64,000 nt of DNA from Apricaphanius iberus (GCA_028564705.1 JAPXFQ010000184.1:372001-436000); one strand, 5' to 3'; shown: positions 14,108 to 25,763, counted from the stretch's first letter. The notes: generated from the sequence alone by a model not told the origin. Made by a program: numbers and translations.

Positions 14108-14217
14108 CACTCACAACACAAGCGAAGATCTCCAGAGCAATAAACTGATTCTGAGAGCTCTCATCAATCTTTAATCCTTCCTCAGGATCCGTGAGGCCAC
14201 AGCGAGCAAAAACGTCC
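14108..14217 (-). CDS. Candidate internal coding exon, gene not recognised
   Basis: On the minus strand a pyrimidine-rich tract (CTTTTTGGTTTTGCAG) ends at a clear acceptor, and the exon would begin at 14217. Two overlapping consensus donors follow: GTGAGT (exon end 14115, 103 nt) and GTAAGA (exon end 14108, 110 nt). Of the three frames only one is open throughout. It starts at the second exon base (14216) and gives about 34-36 residues beginning DVFARCGLTDPEEGLKI and ending FIALEIFACV. The composition is mixed and protein-like, without the low-complexity runs of the chance frames nearby, and reads as an acidic stretch followed by a hydrophobic one. With the GTGAGT donor the exon ends on a codon boundary. 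I cannot name the family. No partner exon is obvious nearby, which would fit a gene with very large introns. A conserved non-coding sequence with chance splice motifs is the main alternative. Confidence 0.5.
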
Positions 14218-14750
14218 CTGCAAAACCAAAAAGCAGCCAGATTTCAGCACATTCAAAGTTCAAGAGAAGGCCTAGAAATCACGTTGATGGGGCCAAATCA
14301 ACTGAGGAGAACTTTTAGCTTCCTCTATCACAGACACATGCTGGTCTCAGTCTCGCATCTTTGCCAGCGCTCTTCATAGTTATGTGGTAGATCAAAAAAA
14401 TAATGCACTACACTGTTTATAAAAGACATTGCCTTTAGACAGGAATTTCTTTTGCATTTCAAAACAGATTAACTTTAAGGGTATTTAAAGTTTTTCTCCC
14501 CCTCAAGGTTGATATATTTTTAATATGTAATATTGACAGGATGAGCTAACATTTTTGCTGCAAAGCATTTTTAATGTAAAATAATTTAATTTTGCACTGG
14601 ATTTTGCAATACTCTTACCCTGAGCTCTGGGTGTTTGTGTTGCTTTGGCAGTTCCTTCCAGTGCTAAAAAGTCACGGGTGGATCCTAAGCTGATATGATA
14701 GAGGACAGTCTAAATAAATTTCCGAGTCGTTGTACCAAACCCACAAACAT
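14218..14750. other. Non-coding, possible intron upstream of the candidate exon
   Basis: Nothing recognised. A plus-strand open frame of 62 codons at 14191-14379 is antisense to the exon candidate and has no other support. Confidence 0.4.
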
Positions 14751-14886
14751 AGCAGCTGCATGTAGCCTATGAGTTGTTGCCAAATGGATGTGACAGCTCG
14801 CTCCACTGTAGATCACTGAAACCATGGAGCCTTGCTGAGTCTTAGAGCACAATGATGAAAAATTAATTCAGACGCCAAAAAAAAAA
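14751..14886. repeat. Diverged direct repeat, copy 2 of 2
   Basis: Same-orientation partner of 11668-11803. It shares AGCAGCTG, GCCAAATGGA, TGAAACCATGGAGCC, TGCTGAGTCT and GATGAAAAATTAA in the same order, then runs into about ten A residues. Differences are mostly single substitutions plus a short gap near its left end. It lies about 530 bp from the candidate exon. Confidence 0.75.
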
Positions 14887-15540
14887 GAGAGAAAAAATAA
14901 AGAAGAAGCGTCTCAGGAAGAGTGTGTTGTCTTTCCCCAAAGGATGTTCTCTACTTAAATGTGTCTATTCTGAGTGGAAGCGGGCAGCTTGTAATGTGAC
15001 CTAAGTAACTGCTGCTGACTGAGAGTTTGAGCTTTGGTCTCACCATATGTTCTCTACAGGCACAACACTCTGCCCAGTACAGTCAAGTAAATGATTACAT
15101 GGGAAACAAAGAGTTCCAAGGAGGCCTGAGAGTAAGAGTGTGTTGAAGGGTCTGGTGATGTATGTTGGTTTCAGAGGAGAAGTCAAAGATAAAGGTCCTG
15201 TTTAAACTTGGTATGGTGAAAAAAAAGAAAAATGTTGGTTGGATGCAGTTTTGAAAGTAAGGCTGCTCCGTGTGTGGGCTCTGGCACAGCAATCTACAAT
15301 TCCTACGTCAAGGACACAACCTGAGAGGATATGGCAGCCGCCATTCTCACCATCTGCATCGTAGCACTCAGTCCACAAAAATATCTGTTTACTTTCAACA
15401 TTAAACAAAACTCCCGAACACGCTGGAGGGAAGCCAGACAACCTCCGCTGGTCGCTCTTGCTAAATCTCTATCAAAAATCTGGATCGCCTGCGAATAGTT
15501 TGGATTTGTGTTCCGATTTGTTTTTATCAAGCTATAACAA
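14887..15540. other. Non-coding, GC slightly above average
   Basis: Three overlapping minus-strand open frames of 65-79 codons occupy 15095-15530 in different phases. They reflect a low local stop density rather than a gene. None has recognisable domains or consistent splice sites. Confidence 0.45.
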
Positions 15541-15582
15541 GGGGGCTGGGGGGTGGGGGTGGGGGGCCTCAGTGGGAGGGAG
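15541..15582 (+). other. G-run cluster (strong G-quadruplex motif)
   Basis: Within about 40 bases there are runs of roughly five, six, five, six, three and three guanines separated by one to several bases. It is the clearest quadruplex-forming sequence in the window and stands out in otherwise AT-rich DNA. Confidence 0.85.
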
Positions 15583-18059
15583 TCTACACTAGTTCACCCG
15601 GTGCAGATGCAAAGCAGGTGGCCAGGTTGATGACAATGAACAGACAGCAATGGTGGCCTAATTTCTTCATGTCAAACAACACCATATGGCTCTTTTTTCC
15701 CTACTCTACCTATTTAGAAGCTGTATCCACATAAGTATGCAAGTAAGATAGTCCTTACAATTAATTAGAAAGGAGGAAGTAGGTTCTACATTATTCTATG
15801 TACTGTGAAACATGCTCTACTAAGGGGCAACAATATATCCCCAGGTATTTATGTTATGCATGAAATGTCCTTGAAAGCAGCAAGTATTCAGCAGTTGACT
15901 TACTTTTTCCCCATAAACTTTGCATCAAATCAAGGACTCTTAGCTTTGTGAACACTTTGGAAAAGGGGAAAATACTGAAATCCTCTCCTACCCTATTTTT
16001 TGTGAAACACAGGCAATATCAATGTTTTTTGTGCTAGGACCAACGTTAATTGAAAAAGGTTGTTAAACTACCATGTATAGACAAATAAAACCTGATCTGA
16101 AAGTATAACATAAAGAAATAATTACTAAAAGATCACAAAATAACCTCTACTGTTGCTTATCTGCATTCCTTTACCTAAAAAAATATAGATCTTAAAAGAT
16201 GAACACTAAGCTGTGCAAAAGCAAGTCATTTTAGCATTGCTAGATCACCACAAAATAACCCTACCTTCTAAAAAAAAAATCTCAATACATTTATTTTTTT
16301 CCAAAAATAAAACTCAAAAGGGTAGAGACAGCTTTGCCAGCACACCAACACCACAAGAAATGAAATGACCCAAGGCAATGCTACACGAAATTATTCATTA
16401 ACATGTGATTCATGACAGTGATGACAGTCAGGTAACAGAACGTACACAGTCAAACTGAGCCAACTCCCGAAGTAACCAGCAAAAATAATATGGTGCCATA
16501 TGGCTCTATTGTGGCATGGTACTTTGCAAGATCTCATGACTTCCTGCAGTACAAATCTGTGACAAATGGTTCCAAATGCAATAAGTCCATTTTCAGTTAT
16601 GTTACAAGTCTAAAATAATATTTGTTTAAAATAATTAAAAATATATTTAATAAATGCTTTACATGCTATAATTGCATTTTAATCTTGCTAATCTGAAATG
16701 TATTTTTGCTAAAACTCATATCATGAATCCCAGGTATTGTTACACATATGTAACACATAAGTAGGTATGCAGGGTGACCATATGATGTTTTTGAGAGACA
16801 AGGCTAGGTTACCACTTGCTGCACGTCCCCCTTCACAGGGGACAAATAAGGAGCAAATAGGTATGTGCACCACACAATATGACAAAGATAACAAAAGGGA
16901 CAGGTATAGAGCATGCCTTGGGGAGACGAGTGCAGAATACATCGTGTGGAAAGCCCAGTTTCTAATAGGATGCTCACAGGGGTCAGCAGTAAGTGACAAA
17001 ACAATATCAGTGAGGAAACATTTGCATCATGGTGTAGAAATATGCAAGTTGTCAGGCATAGAACGCCTGGCCTTTTCAGTGTGACAGCAATCCCTTTAGG
17101 TGTGGGAAGAGCGCAGTTCACTGGCGCAGGGAATGGAAAGAGATTTGGTGGTGGGGGACCGGTAAGACTGCAGAAGTTTCACGCAGTGAGGTGTGTGTCA
17201 GGGCGCCCGAGACAAAGCAATGATTACACACAATGAGTAGAGTGAAGTGCTGCTGACACTAATGCAGTCCAAGGGGAGACACGAAACAGAGCACTTGTGA
17301 CAACTGTGAGAGGGTGTCAGTCTTTTAACAGACAACATTATGGGTACCAAATAGAGCAAATTTTGGCTTTTTTCACAGTAATGTTTCAAGAAACCCTAAA
17401 TTAGAGCAAATTAATGCAAATATATTTTAAATTACTGTCCGCAAAAGCTTAAGATAGTTATTAACTTCAGTCTTTTTCCGATATAGTTTAATCAAAGGTA
17501 AAGCATTTTAGTTTGAACTATTAATGTTTTGTCAGTTATAGTATATAGTATAAACAAAAGCATATTCTTAAAGAACAGCATGAACTCAAATCATGTTGAC
17601 TCAAAAAAGTTAACTCAGCATGAAAATTTGATTAAAAATACACTGACAAAAACTATTAGTTGAAATGTATCCAACAGCAACAACAGAAAGGCAAAATGTC
17701 AAATGCTGAAAACGTGATACCATCTTTTTTTAAAACTAATTTTCAGTTTGATGCAACATAAAATCTGGTTCAGATTCAGCTTCTTACAATCTTCCTTTTA
17801 CAAGAATCCGCAGCACAGAAAAAGCAAAGCAAAGCTTATAAAATCAAAATGTTTTTTAATGGGTTAGAAAATGCATTTTTTTGTTTTTTTTACACGTTGC
17901 AGTACATTTTTGGAGAGGGTGACAGATTGAGAGTGCAGCCGCACCAGTTTAGCATGTTATTTATTTTTATTTTTTTAACAACAAAGTTGTGCTTCTGGAA
18001 TATGAGTCAAGTGATTTGGCTGTCACAAGGTTTACAAAACACACACTGTGAATTGTTAT
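15583..18059. other. Non-coding sequence, nothing recognised
   Basis: Mostly AT-rich. 16750-17240 is GC-richer and open in several frames on both strands at once (up to 105 codons), which is a composition effect and not a gene signature. No recognised repeat family. Confidence 0.45.
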
Positions 18060-18439
18060 TCAGCTTTCAGAATGTAATTAAATACAAAAACATGTTTTTT
18101 ATGAAAACATTTTCAGTTGACATACCTGGTTCAGAATTAAATTCTGGGATCTGGTGAAAAAAACAATCTAAAAAATGAAGTTCAGATATTTTTCACCCAA
18201 TCTGACTGAGCTTGAGCTGTTTTTCAAAGAATAATGAGCAAAAAAATAAGGATTTTTTTGGATGTGCCAAGATGATATAGACAGACCAAAAGATCTGAAA
18301 ACCTGGCAACCCTCCACTTTCCATCTATTTAGTTTTGTTTGTCAATCTAAAAGAATCAAAATAAAATACATTGAAGTTTGTGTTTCTAGGGTGAAAAAAA
18401 AATTAAAAGTTCAATTTTTACTTTTTGCAAAACATAGTA
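18060..18439 (+). mobile_element. 3' half of a Tc1-like transposon (relic)
   Basis: Plus-strand sequence matches the C-terminal end of the Tc1-like transposase common in percomorph fish. A degraded version of the 'SPDLNPIENLW' motif around the last catalytic acid is visible at ~18110-18156 (PGSELN..IW), with the acid position disturbed. It is followed by CAATCTGACTGAGCTTGAGC and then the inner and outer 3' terminal inverted repeat (ATACATTGAAGTTTGTG, then ..TTTTGCAAAACATAGTA ending near 18439). Stop codons and indels make it non-functional. No 5' half precedes it. A family member with the complementary half sits at 20852-22020. Confidence 0.75.
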
Positions 18440-18685
18440 CGTTTAACAATGAATTCCAAATGGTATACACATACATAGAGTTTTCTGAGTAATGAGTCGT
18501 CTTCATGAAGACGTACTGTTTTCAAGTGGGATACTCCTAGCATGGAGTCGCATCCTGAGGGACAATGGACCCTCAAAAATTCAGCACATTAAGCACTACA
18601 GCTGCCCATGAATAATTACAATAAAAAATACCCCCTTTAAACAAGCTTATAACTGCCTATTTTAATTGTTCAAACACCAAATACA
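18440..18685. other. Spacer between two repeats
   Basis: Nothing recognised. It contains an imperfect inverted motif, GTCGTCTTCATGAAGACGTA, at about 18497-18516. Confidence 0.5.
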
Positions 18686-19120
18686 CCTTAAAGGTTGAAT
18701 ATGGAACATTTTCATAAAAAGCTATATTAAAAAAATAATACATCCACAGGGCTTTGAGAGGTTTGCAGAATGAAAGTTAATAATGTCCTTAAAAAATATA
18801 TTTGAATTAAAATGTAATAAAATGCACTTTTAAAACATATTTGACATAGACCGCAGAATAACAGAAACTAGAGTAGTTTTAGGTGAAGCCTACACTATGG
18901 ACCCACATATAGCATTTCCACGGCATCAACCACACGAGTAAACGGTGACTTTCCTCCTGGATCGGTTAGCTAACTCACTAGCTAACTTGGCTAACGTTAG
19001 CTGTCAGTTAAACTAATCTAAAATACATTCCTCACTGGATACAGTTCAGGTTGATCACTGGGTGTATCAGCAGCGAACGAGGCAATCCAACAGCTGGAGT
19101 ATAGGAGTATAAAAGAACAC
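18686..19120 (+). mobile_element. Unclassified teleost interspersed repeat
   Basis: The start (CCTTAAAGGTTGAATATGGA) and internal segments such as CATCCACAGGGCTTTGAGAG resemble a repeat I have seen in many fish genomes. At 18965-19005 there is a GCTAAC/GTTAGC-rich stretch with overlapping palindromes (GGTTAGCTAACTCACTAGC, CTAACGTTAGCTG). No reading frame. The class (MITE or other non-autonomous DNA element) is a guess and the right boundary is uncertain. Confidence 0.45.
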
Positions 19121-20851
19121 AATGCATACAGTAGATCATTGTTATCAAGTTTTTTATCTATCTCTGTATGAAAGAGGGGAATCATGATGGAGTTCAAGAT
19201 AGTGTTTCCTTAAAGAAATGTACTTTTACACATCTTGTTCACTCTTTCTTATGTTTCGTCAAAACAGAACAATATGAGTATTCACAGCCGGTCTTTGTCG
19301 GACCTTTCACATTATAGAGACGGCATTTTTCCCCCATAAGAGTTTATAGTTGGAGTGGCTGTTTATAAAATAATCATTACAAGGTTCCAACCCTCTGGCT
19401 TAAAGTTACAGAGATCAATGACACTTCATAGTTTTAAACACACAGCATCAACAGTAAATATAATGCTTCCCAGATGAGGTACTATTGTTGAAGTTACTGA
19501 ATGCTTTCTGCATTCCTTCAGGAGAGTTGAATCTATTTACAAATGCTGCCATACAGAAAGCCCAAAGGCAACCATGTCACAAAGAGAAGCGGGATTACTG
19601 CTGCAAATGACGGATAATTCCTATCAAAACATAATAATGATCTTTATTTTAAACATGCGCCAAGCTTTGAGCAAGGACTAGCCCTCCCTGAACGCCAGTC
19701 AGGGTGTCACTGTAAGCTCTGCTCTCTTATGATTCCTGACTGGGAGACACTTTAGGGAAAATCAACAAAGGAGAACTCTTCATCATCTTGGCAGGTAGGT
19801 CTCTTTACAAATTACCTTTTCCCCTCTATCCATCACACAGGGGAGTTCACCTGTATGTGTTGCATGATGCTTTGCTGCTCACTGCTTCCACATCCCAATT
19901 GTCTGCAGCTTATCTCATAAAACACTGCAAGAATGTCACAAATGGCTATGTATCTTTAGACAATGTGCAAAAAGGTGACACCCCAAACTGTAGCTGGTTT
20001 TCTGATCTGTTCTTTATCCCAAGGGGTTCTGAGATTAGTTCTGCAAACAAGTGACCTACTAAATTCTATTAAGACTAGTTTTGATAGCTACTCAAAGCAG
20101 CTGTTGAAGTTGCCACAGGTTACCATCCTTTGGTTTCATTTGCACTTGAAAGCAGCACCACATCAGCCTTCTGTTGGGTTGCTCTGCACCTCATTCACGT
20201 ACAGCATCCGATGATTAAGCCGATGTGAAACACTAATAAGCAGCAAGCAACACCCGGTGGACTTGCCTAATTGGGTCAATCAAAGATGATCTATGGAGAC
20301 TCAGTGGGGAGAGCAAGAGATTTCAGTCTGATGGAGGTTTTGCAACTCTCTGCATAGACCACTGCAAATGAATACGCAGAGGCTTGTGAACATTATGATG
20401 TGGGCCTCTGATTAAAGGAAAGAGTCTCCTGATAGCTTGGCAGTGACACTGCATATATTGAGGAGTTTCTTTGGATCTGACATCTCTCTACGTTATTCTC
20501 CTTTTTTCCCATTTACTCATTGAAAGAGAACAGTCTAGTTAGCATGGAACACGCTGTGCACATCTTAATTCCACTGTGGCTGAGTCCCAAAAGACTTTTG
20601 ATTTCAGAGCTTCTTGTCCTGCATTTTGCATTCTGATTGACCGAGTGTAGAGGCCTGCAGCTGTCAGGTGGGAAGCATGCATTCAGGGAAGCATTGTTTC
20701 CCTCATTAGGTTTAACCACAGCCTCTTTTATTTAGCATAACTCTACAAATTTGTATCAAATCACATCAGACAGGGCCTGCTTTCAGCTAATGATAATGTA
20801 GACAAATAAAATAACAATTTTGTCATCAAGAACACTAAGCTTTATCAAATG
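19121..20851. other. Unique sequence with possible conserved non-coding patches
   Basis: No gene. 19560-19760 and 20230-20480 are non-repetitive and evenly composed. The first contains AT-rich motifs typical of homeodomain binding within a GC-balanced context. An open frame at 19788-20054 has no coding support. Confidence 0.4.
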
Positions 20852-22020
20852 TACAGTCCTTTGTAAATTCATCCATATCTCTTTAACTTTTTCAGATTTT
20901 GTGACATTATAACTACAGAGTTTAATGTTTTTTAAGGGATTTTATGTGACAAACAACATAGCATATAGCTGATAAATGCATGAAAAAAATTTATAGTTTT
21001 CAACACTTGAGAGAAACATGTATGTTGACTGCAGAATCCCAGAATTTAAGTTTTTTTTTTTTGTGTAACTTGATTTGAAACCATTATTGCCCAAGCAGCA
21101 CCAGGAACACACTTCATAGGTAAGGTATCAGTTGCGGAATATTCTACAGTAGGGTTAGCTTATAGAATAATATCTCAAGCTTTAAGCAACTTCATGGAGC
21201 ACGCTTCAATCCAACATCCAAACATGGAGAAAGTATGACACAAATGCAAACCTAACCAGGAATTGTGCTTCAGCTAAACAGATAGGCTTGATAGGACGCT
21301 CTTCAACCAGAGAAGCAGCCAAGAAGTCCAGACTTAGAGTGGCAAGAAGAAAAATAAAGCCATGAGAGGTCTGTTACCGGCAAATATTCCAAAGTTATTT
21401 TAATTAATTTTTTTAATCAAATATTAGTAAAGACATCTAGACAATATGTCATGATAAAAGATAATTAGAAATCAGCGAGGAGGCCTTTAACCTACTTCCT
21501 TCTCTACAGTAAGAAGTGTTTTCACAACCTTGGGGGAAGTCATAACACAGTGCTAGAAGCAGAAGCTTGGCTTCTGCAGGAATAAATGTCTTGATAGAGG
21601 CAGACGAATGGAGCTGACCAAAAAGGGACTTTTGTATTATGGTCTGGCCATAATAGAAAAAAAATAAAATGCCGATCCGGACTGATGCCTCATCCTTATG
21701 GAATATAGAAGATAAATCTTCCATGACAAGTCCCACCTACAGTTTGCCACAAGCCATGGAGGGGACATAACAGATTAAGGAGAAGGTGCTCTCATCAGAA
21801 GAAACCAAAACTGAATTTACTCACACACATACAAAATCCTATGTGAAATGGAAAATCCAACACCACACACCACAATGTGAAACCAAACGAGAATACTGCC
21901 TGCATAATGAAACATGATTTTGGAAGAATCATGCTTTGGGGTTGCTTATTGTCAGCAGAAAGAAGGAAGCAACAGCCAAAACGATATCTAGTATAACTCA
22001 ATCCGACATGATCCATGGAC
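20852..22020 (+). mobile_element. 5' portion of a Tc1-like transposon, interrupted (relic)
   Basis: The left end TACAGTCCTTTGTAAATTC, followed by TTTAACTTTTTCAG, matches the 5' terminal inverted repeat of a Tc1-like family of percomorph fish. Downstream come remains of the paired-type DNA-binding region (TATAGAATAATATCTCAAGC, read as an IISQAL-type helix, 21160-21310) and of the catalytic region (TTTGCCACAAGCCATGG at ~21742, then GTGCTCTCATCAGAAGAAAC, where a 'SDET' motif would lie, and GGGGTTGCTTATT ~21938). Multiple stops and frameshifts are present. About 350 bp at ~21367-21720 has no counterpart in the family as I know it and looks like an insertion. The 3' third is missing. Confidence 0.75.
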
Positions 22021-22089
22021 AATAATACTTTTATTTGTTTTCGTATCTTTCAATCACATGGTTGTAGAGGGGATGGTGCCTGTCTTGAC
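22021..22089. other. Junction between Tc1-like relic and SINE
   Basis: Short spacer; nothing recognised. Confidence 0.5.
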
Positions 22090-22345
22090 TGCTCACTTGG
22101 CAAGAAGCAGAAGTACAGCATGTACATACAGGTTACCAGTATTTTATGAGCAAACAATCATGCAGACTAACATTGACACTTAGAAGGCAATTTAGAGTCA
22201 GGACTAAACACTTGGACTACGGGAGGAGGCAACATTCCCTGGATCGAATCCAACATGCAAACCCCATGCTGAAAGAGGCCAGGTCTGGAATCTAACCGGG
22301 GATCTACTTGCTGCAAGGCCAGAGTGATAACCACAGCAGTACTTT
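22090..22345 (-). mobile_element. tRNA-derived SINE, minus strand
   Basis: Read on the minus strand it starts with a degraded tRNA-like head: a box-A-like GCTGTGGTTATCACTC, then TTGCAGCAAGTAGATC, then a box-B-like GGTTAGATTCCAG. A body containing GGGTTTGCATGTTGGA and a 'cctcccgtagtccaa' segment follows. This order is that of a very common teleost SINE. A partial plus-strand member of the same family lies at 40290-40611. The 3' end (toward 22090) is indistinct. Confidence 0.65.
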
Positions 22346-22748
22346 GTAACCATGGTCAAGTTTTATACTTCATAATCACAATGCCTCCTAAGGCAACTAT
22401 TGTATTAAACACTGCTTTGCACATTTTTTTATTATTTTAAAATCTGAAAACATAGCAATAAGATTCTGTGCCATGAAAGCAGAAAATAGAATAGAAGAGA
22501 TTAATAAATCAAACAGATTCAAATATGCCCACTTCTGTAATAATGTGCACTGAAATATCGGTGTCATCAGTTAAAAAAATAAAATAAAATAAAAAACTCA
22601 TGCTCCAGCCATCCACAGGATAAGCATAATATAATTTGTTTAAAAATATTATGAATTATAATATTGGAAAAGCATAAAACAGTTATTACTTTGCACATTT
22701 CAGACCAGAAATCTTGCTTTTTAAAATAGGTTATCATAATTTACTTAA

Positions 22749-22780
22749 GAGAAAGAGAGAGAGAGCGAGAGAGAGAGAGT
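22749..22780. repeat. (GA)n microsatellite
   Basis: About fifteen GA units with one GC interruption. Confidence 0.95.
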
Positions 22781-23600
22781 TTCAATCAACTTGACACTGC
22801 CATTGAAAAAGGTTTTTATTTTCTCTGTCATTTTGTTACCTTATTAATTATTTTAGGGATGAAGAATGAGGGTTTTCATAAAAAACAAAATAGTTATTTA
22901 ATATATATATATATTACCAAAAACTCATCTACTTTCGTAAATACAATGGAAATTCTTTTTTCAAAAACTTTTGGAATAGTTATTAAAGTCTGAAGGATTT
23001 ATGGTCTGTCATTTGCTCGTTTTGGTCCATATGGAAGTTAGACAATCTGTTCCTTGATTCAGTGAGTGTCTACTTTCCTCTTGTTAATGTTCTTAGGTTG
23101 AATGTTTAGGGATGTAATTCTCAAGGGTACAAACTCATTAGGAGGGACAAACGTAGTAAAGATGCTCACCTTGCATTTACAAAGTATTATTTGCATATTT
23201 TCCGCACATAAATCATATTCAGTCAACTCAATTTCACACCCTAAAACTGTTTTCCCTAACCCCAACCCCCGCAGTGGGTCTGTGCCATACAGTGGGAGGC
23301 CCACACATCTGTTTAAGCACCATTAGCATTAGGCGTTATTTATTTTTACTTTATTATTACATAGTAGATTACACACCAGTTTGGGAAATGTAAATCTAAA
23401 ATTATCACTAAAATTTGTATAAAAATTCCAAGTTTTAAAAATAACTAGGCAGAAAACTTAGAACAGTCTAAACAACATTTTGCCTTAGCTTGGCTGAAGA
23501 ATGGTCTTTATTGACGGTGTTCCAAATCCTTTTTAAGCTCATATTTGAAAAACAAAAAGCAAGTTGCCATGATTAACCATGTCTTTGCTATTTTCTTTGC

Positions 23601-23621
23601 CTACACTACACTACACTACAA
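23601..23621. repeat. (CTACA)n pentanucleotide repeat
   Basis: Four consecutive CTACA units. Confidence 0.9.
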
Positions 23622-25685
23622 TTAAGTTAAAACATCATGAGTATTAATTTGCATTACACATCACTGAATCTTATGAAAATTTAAATAATTTATATTAGAG
23701 GTACTTTTAAAAAGTAGGTAAAACTACTGTATGATGAGATTTAAGTTAAGAAAAAGGAATCCTTCACATCAGTGTCCATCATAAATTAGCAATTTATATC
23801 TAGATTGGGAGCAAGATTTTTAAATCAAAGGGCTATCATAAAACAGTACTCTTACCAAAACACTCAAAAATATTTTATTTATCAATTTTTTAATTTTTTT
23901 TTTACTTAGATTAGCTATTTTTGGTTAGAACTAAGTTTTCCAAAATGAGTCTGTTTTATCTCCAAAAATGCCTCAGAATATGTTTTTGTACTGATCAAAA
24001 GCTTAGTTGATGGAACTGCTCGACATATGGGAATCTAAGCATCTGGAGTGCCTAAAACCTGTTTAAAGTATGTAAATAATAGATAAAGAAGTGTATTGGC
24101 AACAGTAAGCATAATAAATAAAATCATAGAGCTGCTAGAAGAAATTGGGAGTTTTTCAGTTTTAGACAAGTCAAATATGTGGAAAAAAGATGCACATGCT
24201 ACAGGAAAAAAAGGCAAATAGGTTAAAACTAACAAAATAGATGCTAAAAAGGGAGAGAAAAACGACTGTTTGCATAAATCTTAGGTAAGATGCAGAATCT
24301 GAGTTCGAAAGCCTTTGTTTAAAGTGCAGGTTTAAGTAACATTGAATTCTAAGTAGCACATTTAATGAAAACACAACATTAAATACAAAGTCTGATCTGT
24401 ACAGAAGTGATTTTCCTGTGATAACAAAGACTACATTAATGTACTGTATGTTGAATACTGTAAATGATTGTGATGAGAGAGTAGTTTTGAGCAGATGTCG
24501 ATTCTTATATCAAAAATATTTCTTGCATCAGGTTATTTTTCATCTATGAAAGCACGACTGGTTATTTTTGGATGTTAGCACGTTGTGAGTATGTTATGGT
24601 TGTAAACAAATGAACATTCATCGTGAAACCCAGGTGAGGATAAAGCCTGCGTTATAGTGACTGCTCTGTCTTGACATCTGATTGCCGCTGTCAGCAACAA
24701 CGTCTCTAAATTTTTAACCAACCCTTTTGTACTTTAGAGCAGTAAAAAATTAATCACTACCCAAGATGAGAAAGTTTTTCTGCCTTCTTTTTATTTTTTT
24801 CTTGTGCTGTGGCCATTAAATAATACTGCAGTCACTGCTGCCCGGACAGCGTGTAATTCCTTTTGACTTTTCTTTCCATTTGCCTGGAGGATAGAGCAGT
24901 TTAAAAACATTTCTGCACACAGGAGCATGACTAACAGGTAATCTATCTAATTATGGCAAGGGAGGGGTTCCCCTCTAAAATATTGAAGCGCTTCCATAAC
25001 CTCTGTTTCACCCTCCCTGTATACAAGCCTCTGAAACAGACACACACCTCACGGTAGCTGTATGTCATAAAGGTTGGAAGTGCAGTCGTCTGCTGCTGAA
25101 TGAGTGGAGGAATAGGGTCTTCAGCTGTGCCTTTCCACTGGTTACAATTCGAAAGACAGGAGGGGCTTGGAGTATCACATCATTTACATAAGATGCAATT
25201 GTGAGGGTAAGTAAAGTAGCAGGAAAGCCTTATGATATACCAATCCAGCCTCTGTCTTTTCAATAAACAGTGCAGTTCTTGTCATGCCAGGGAGCTGTTG
25301 ATTGAGCTTTGTGGCACATTCTGAAGATTGATTTTCTAATGTCATTACATTTATGTTATTCTTGGGAGATTTTTAACTTTGTTACAAAAGATAAAGATAT
25401 TTTGGACAATTTATTTTTGATGAATACATTTTCTGTTTGTAATAATTTATTTCTACAGAACCACTTTCAAAAGTTTCTTATAATTGTAACATAGATTGGA
25501 ATATCTGCTTTGATGAGGTTTATTTTGGAAATAACAACCTTTAAGTATGAAATATACTTTTTACTTAGTCCACATTTATGTATTTAAAAATGTTTTTTTT
25601 CCCCGCCTGAGGTTATATTCTAATCTAATCTAATACAGTAAAAGTTCTGTTTTCAGAAATGTTTGAAAACAGCAGTTTGTGTTGC

Positions 25686-25741
25686 TAATTAATTAATTAA
25701 TTAATAAATAAATAAATAAATAAATTAATTAATTAATTAAT
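25686..25741. repeat. Mirror-like (AATT)n-(AATA)n-(AATT)n repeat
   Basis: AATT units, then about five AATA units, then AATT units again. The outer blocks are self-complementary and can pair with each other across the middle block. Confidence 0.9.
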
Positions 25742-25763
25742 GGTCTTCCCTTAGTAAAATGAG

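Noticed and set aside
16721..17236. Several overlapping open frames of 63-105 codons on both strands
   Set aside because: They overlap in different phases in a GC-richer patch with few stop codons; no domain, splice pair or single favoured frame.
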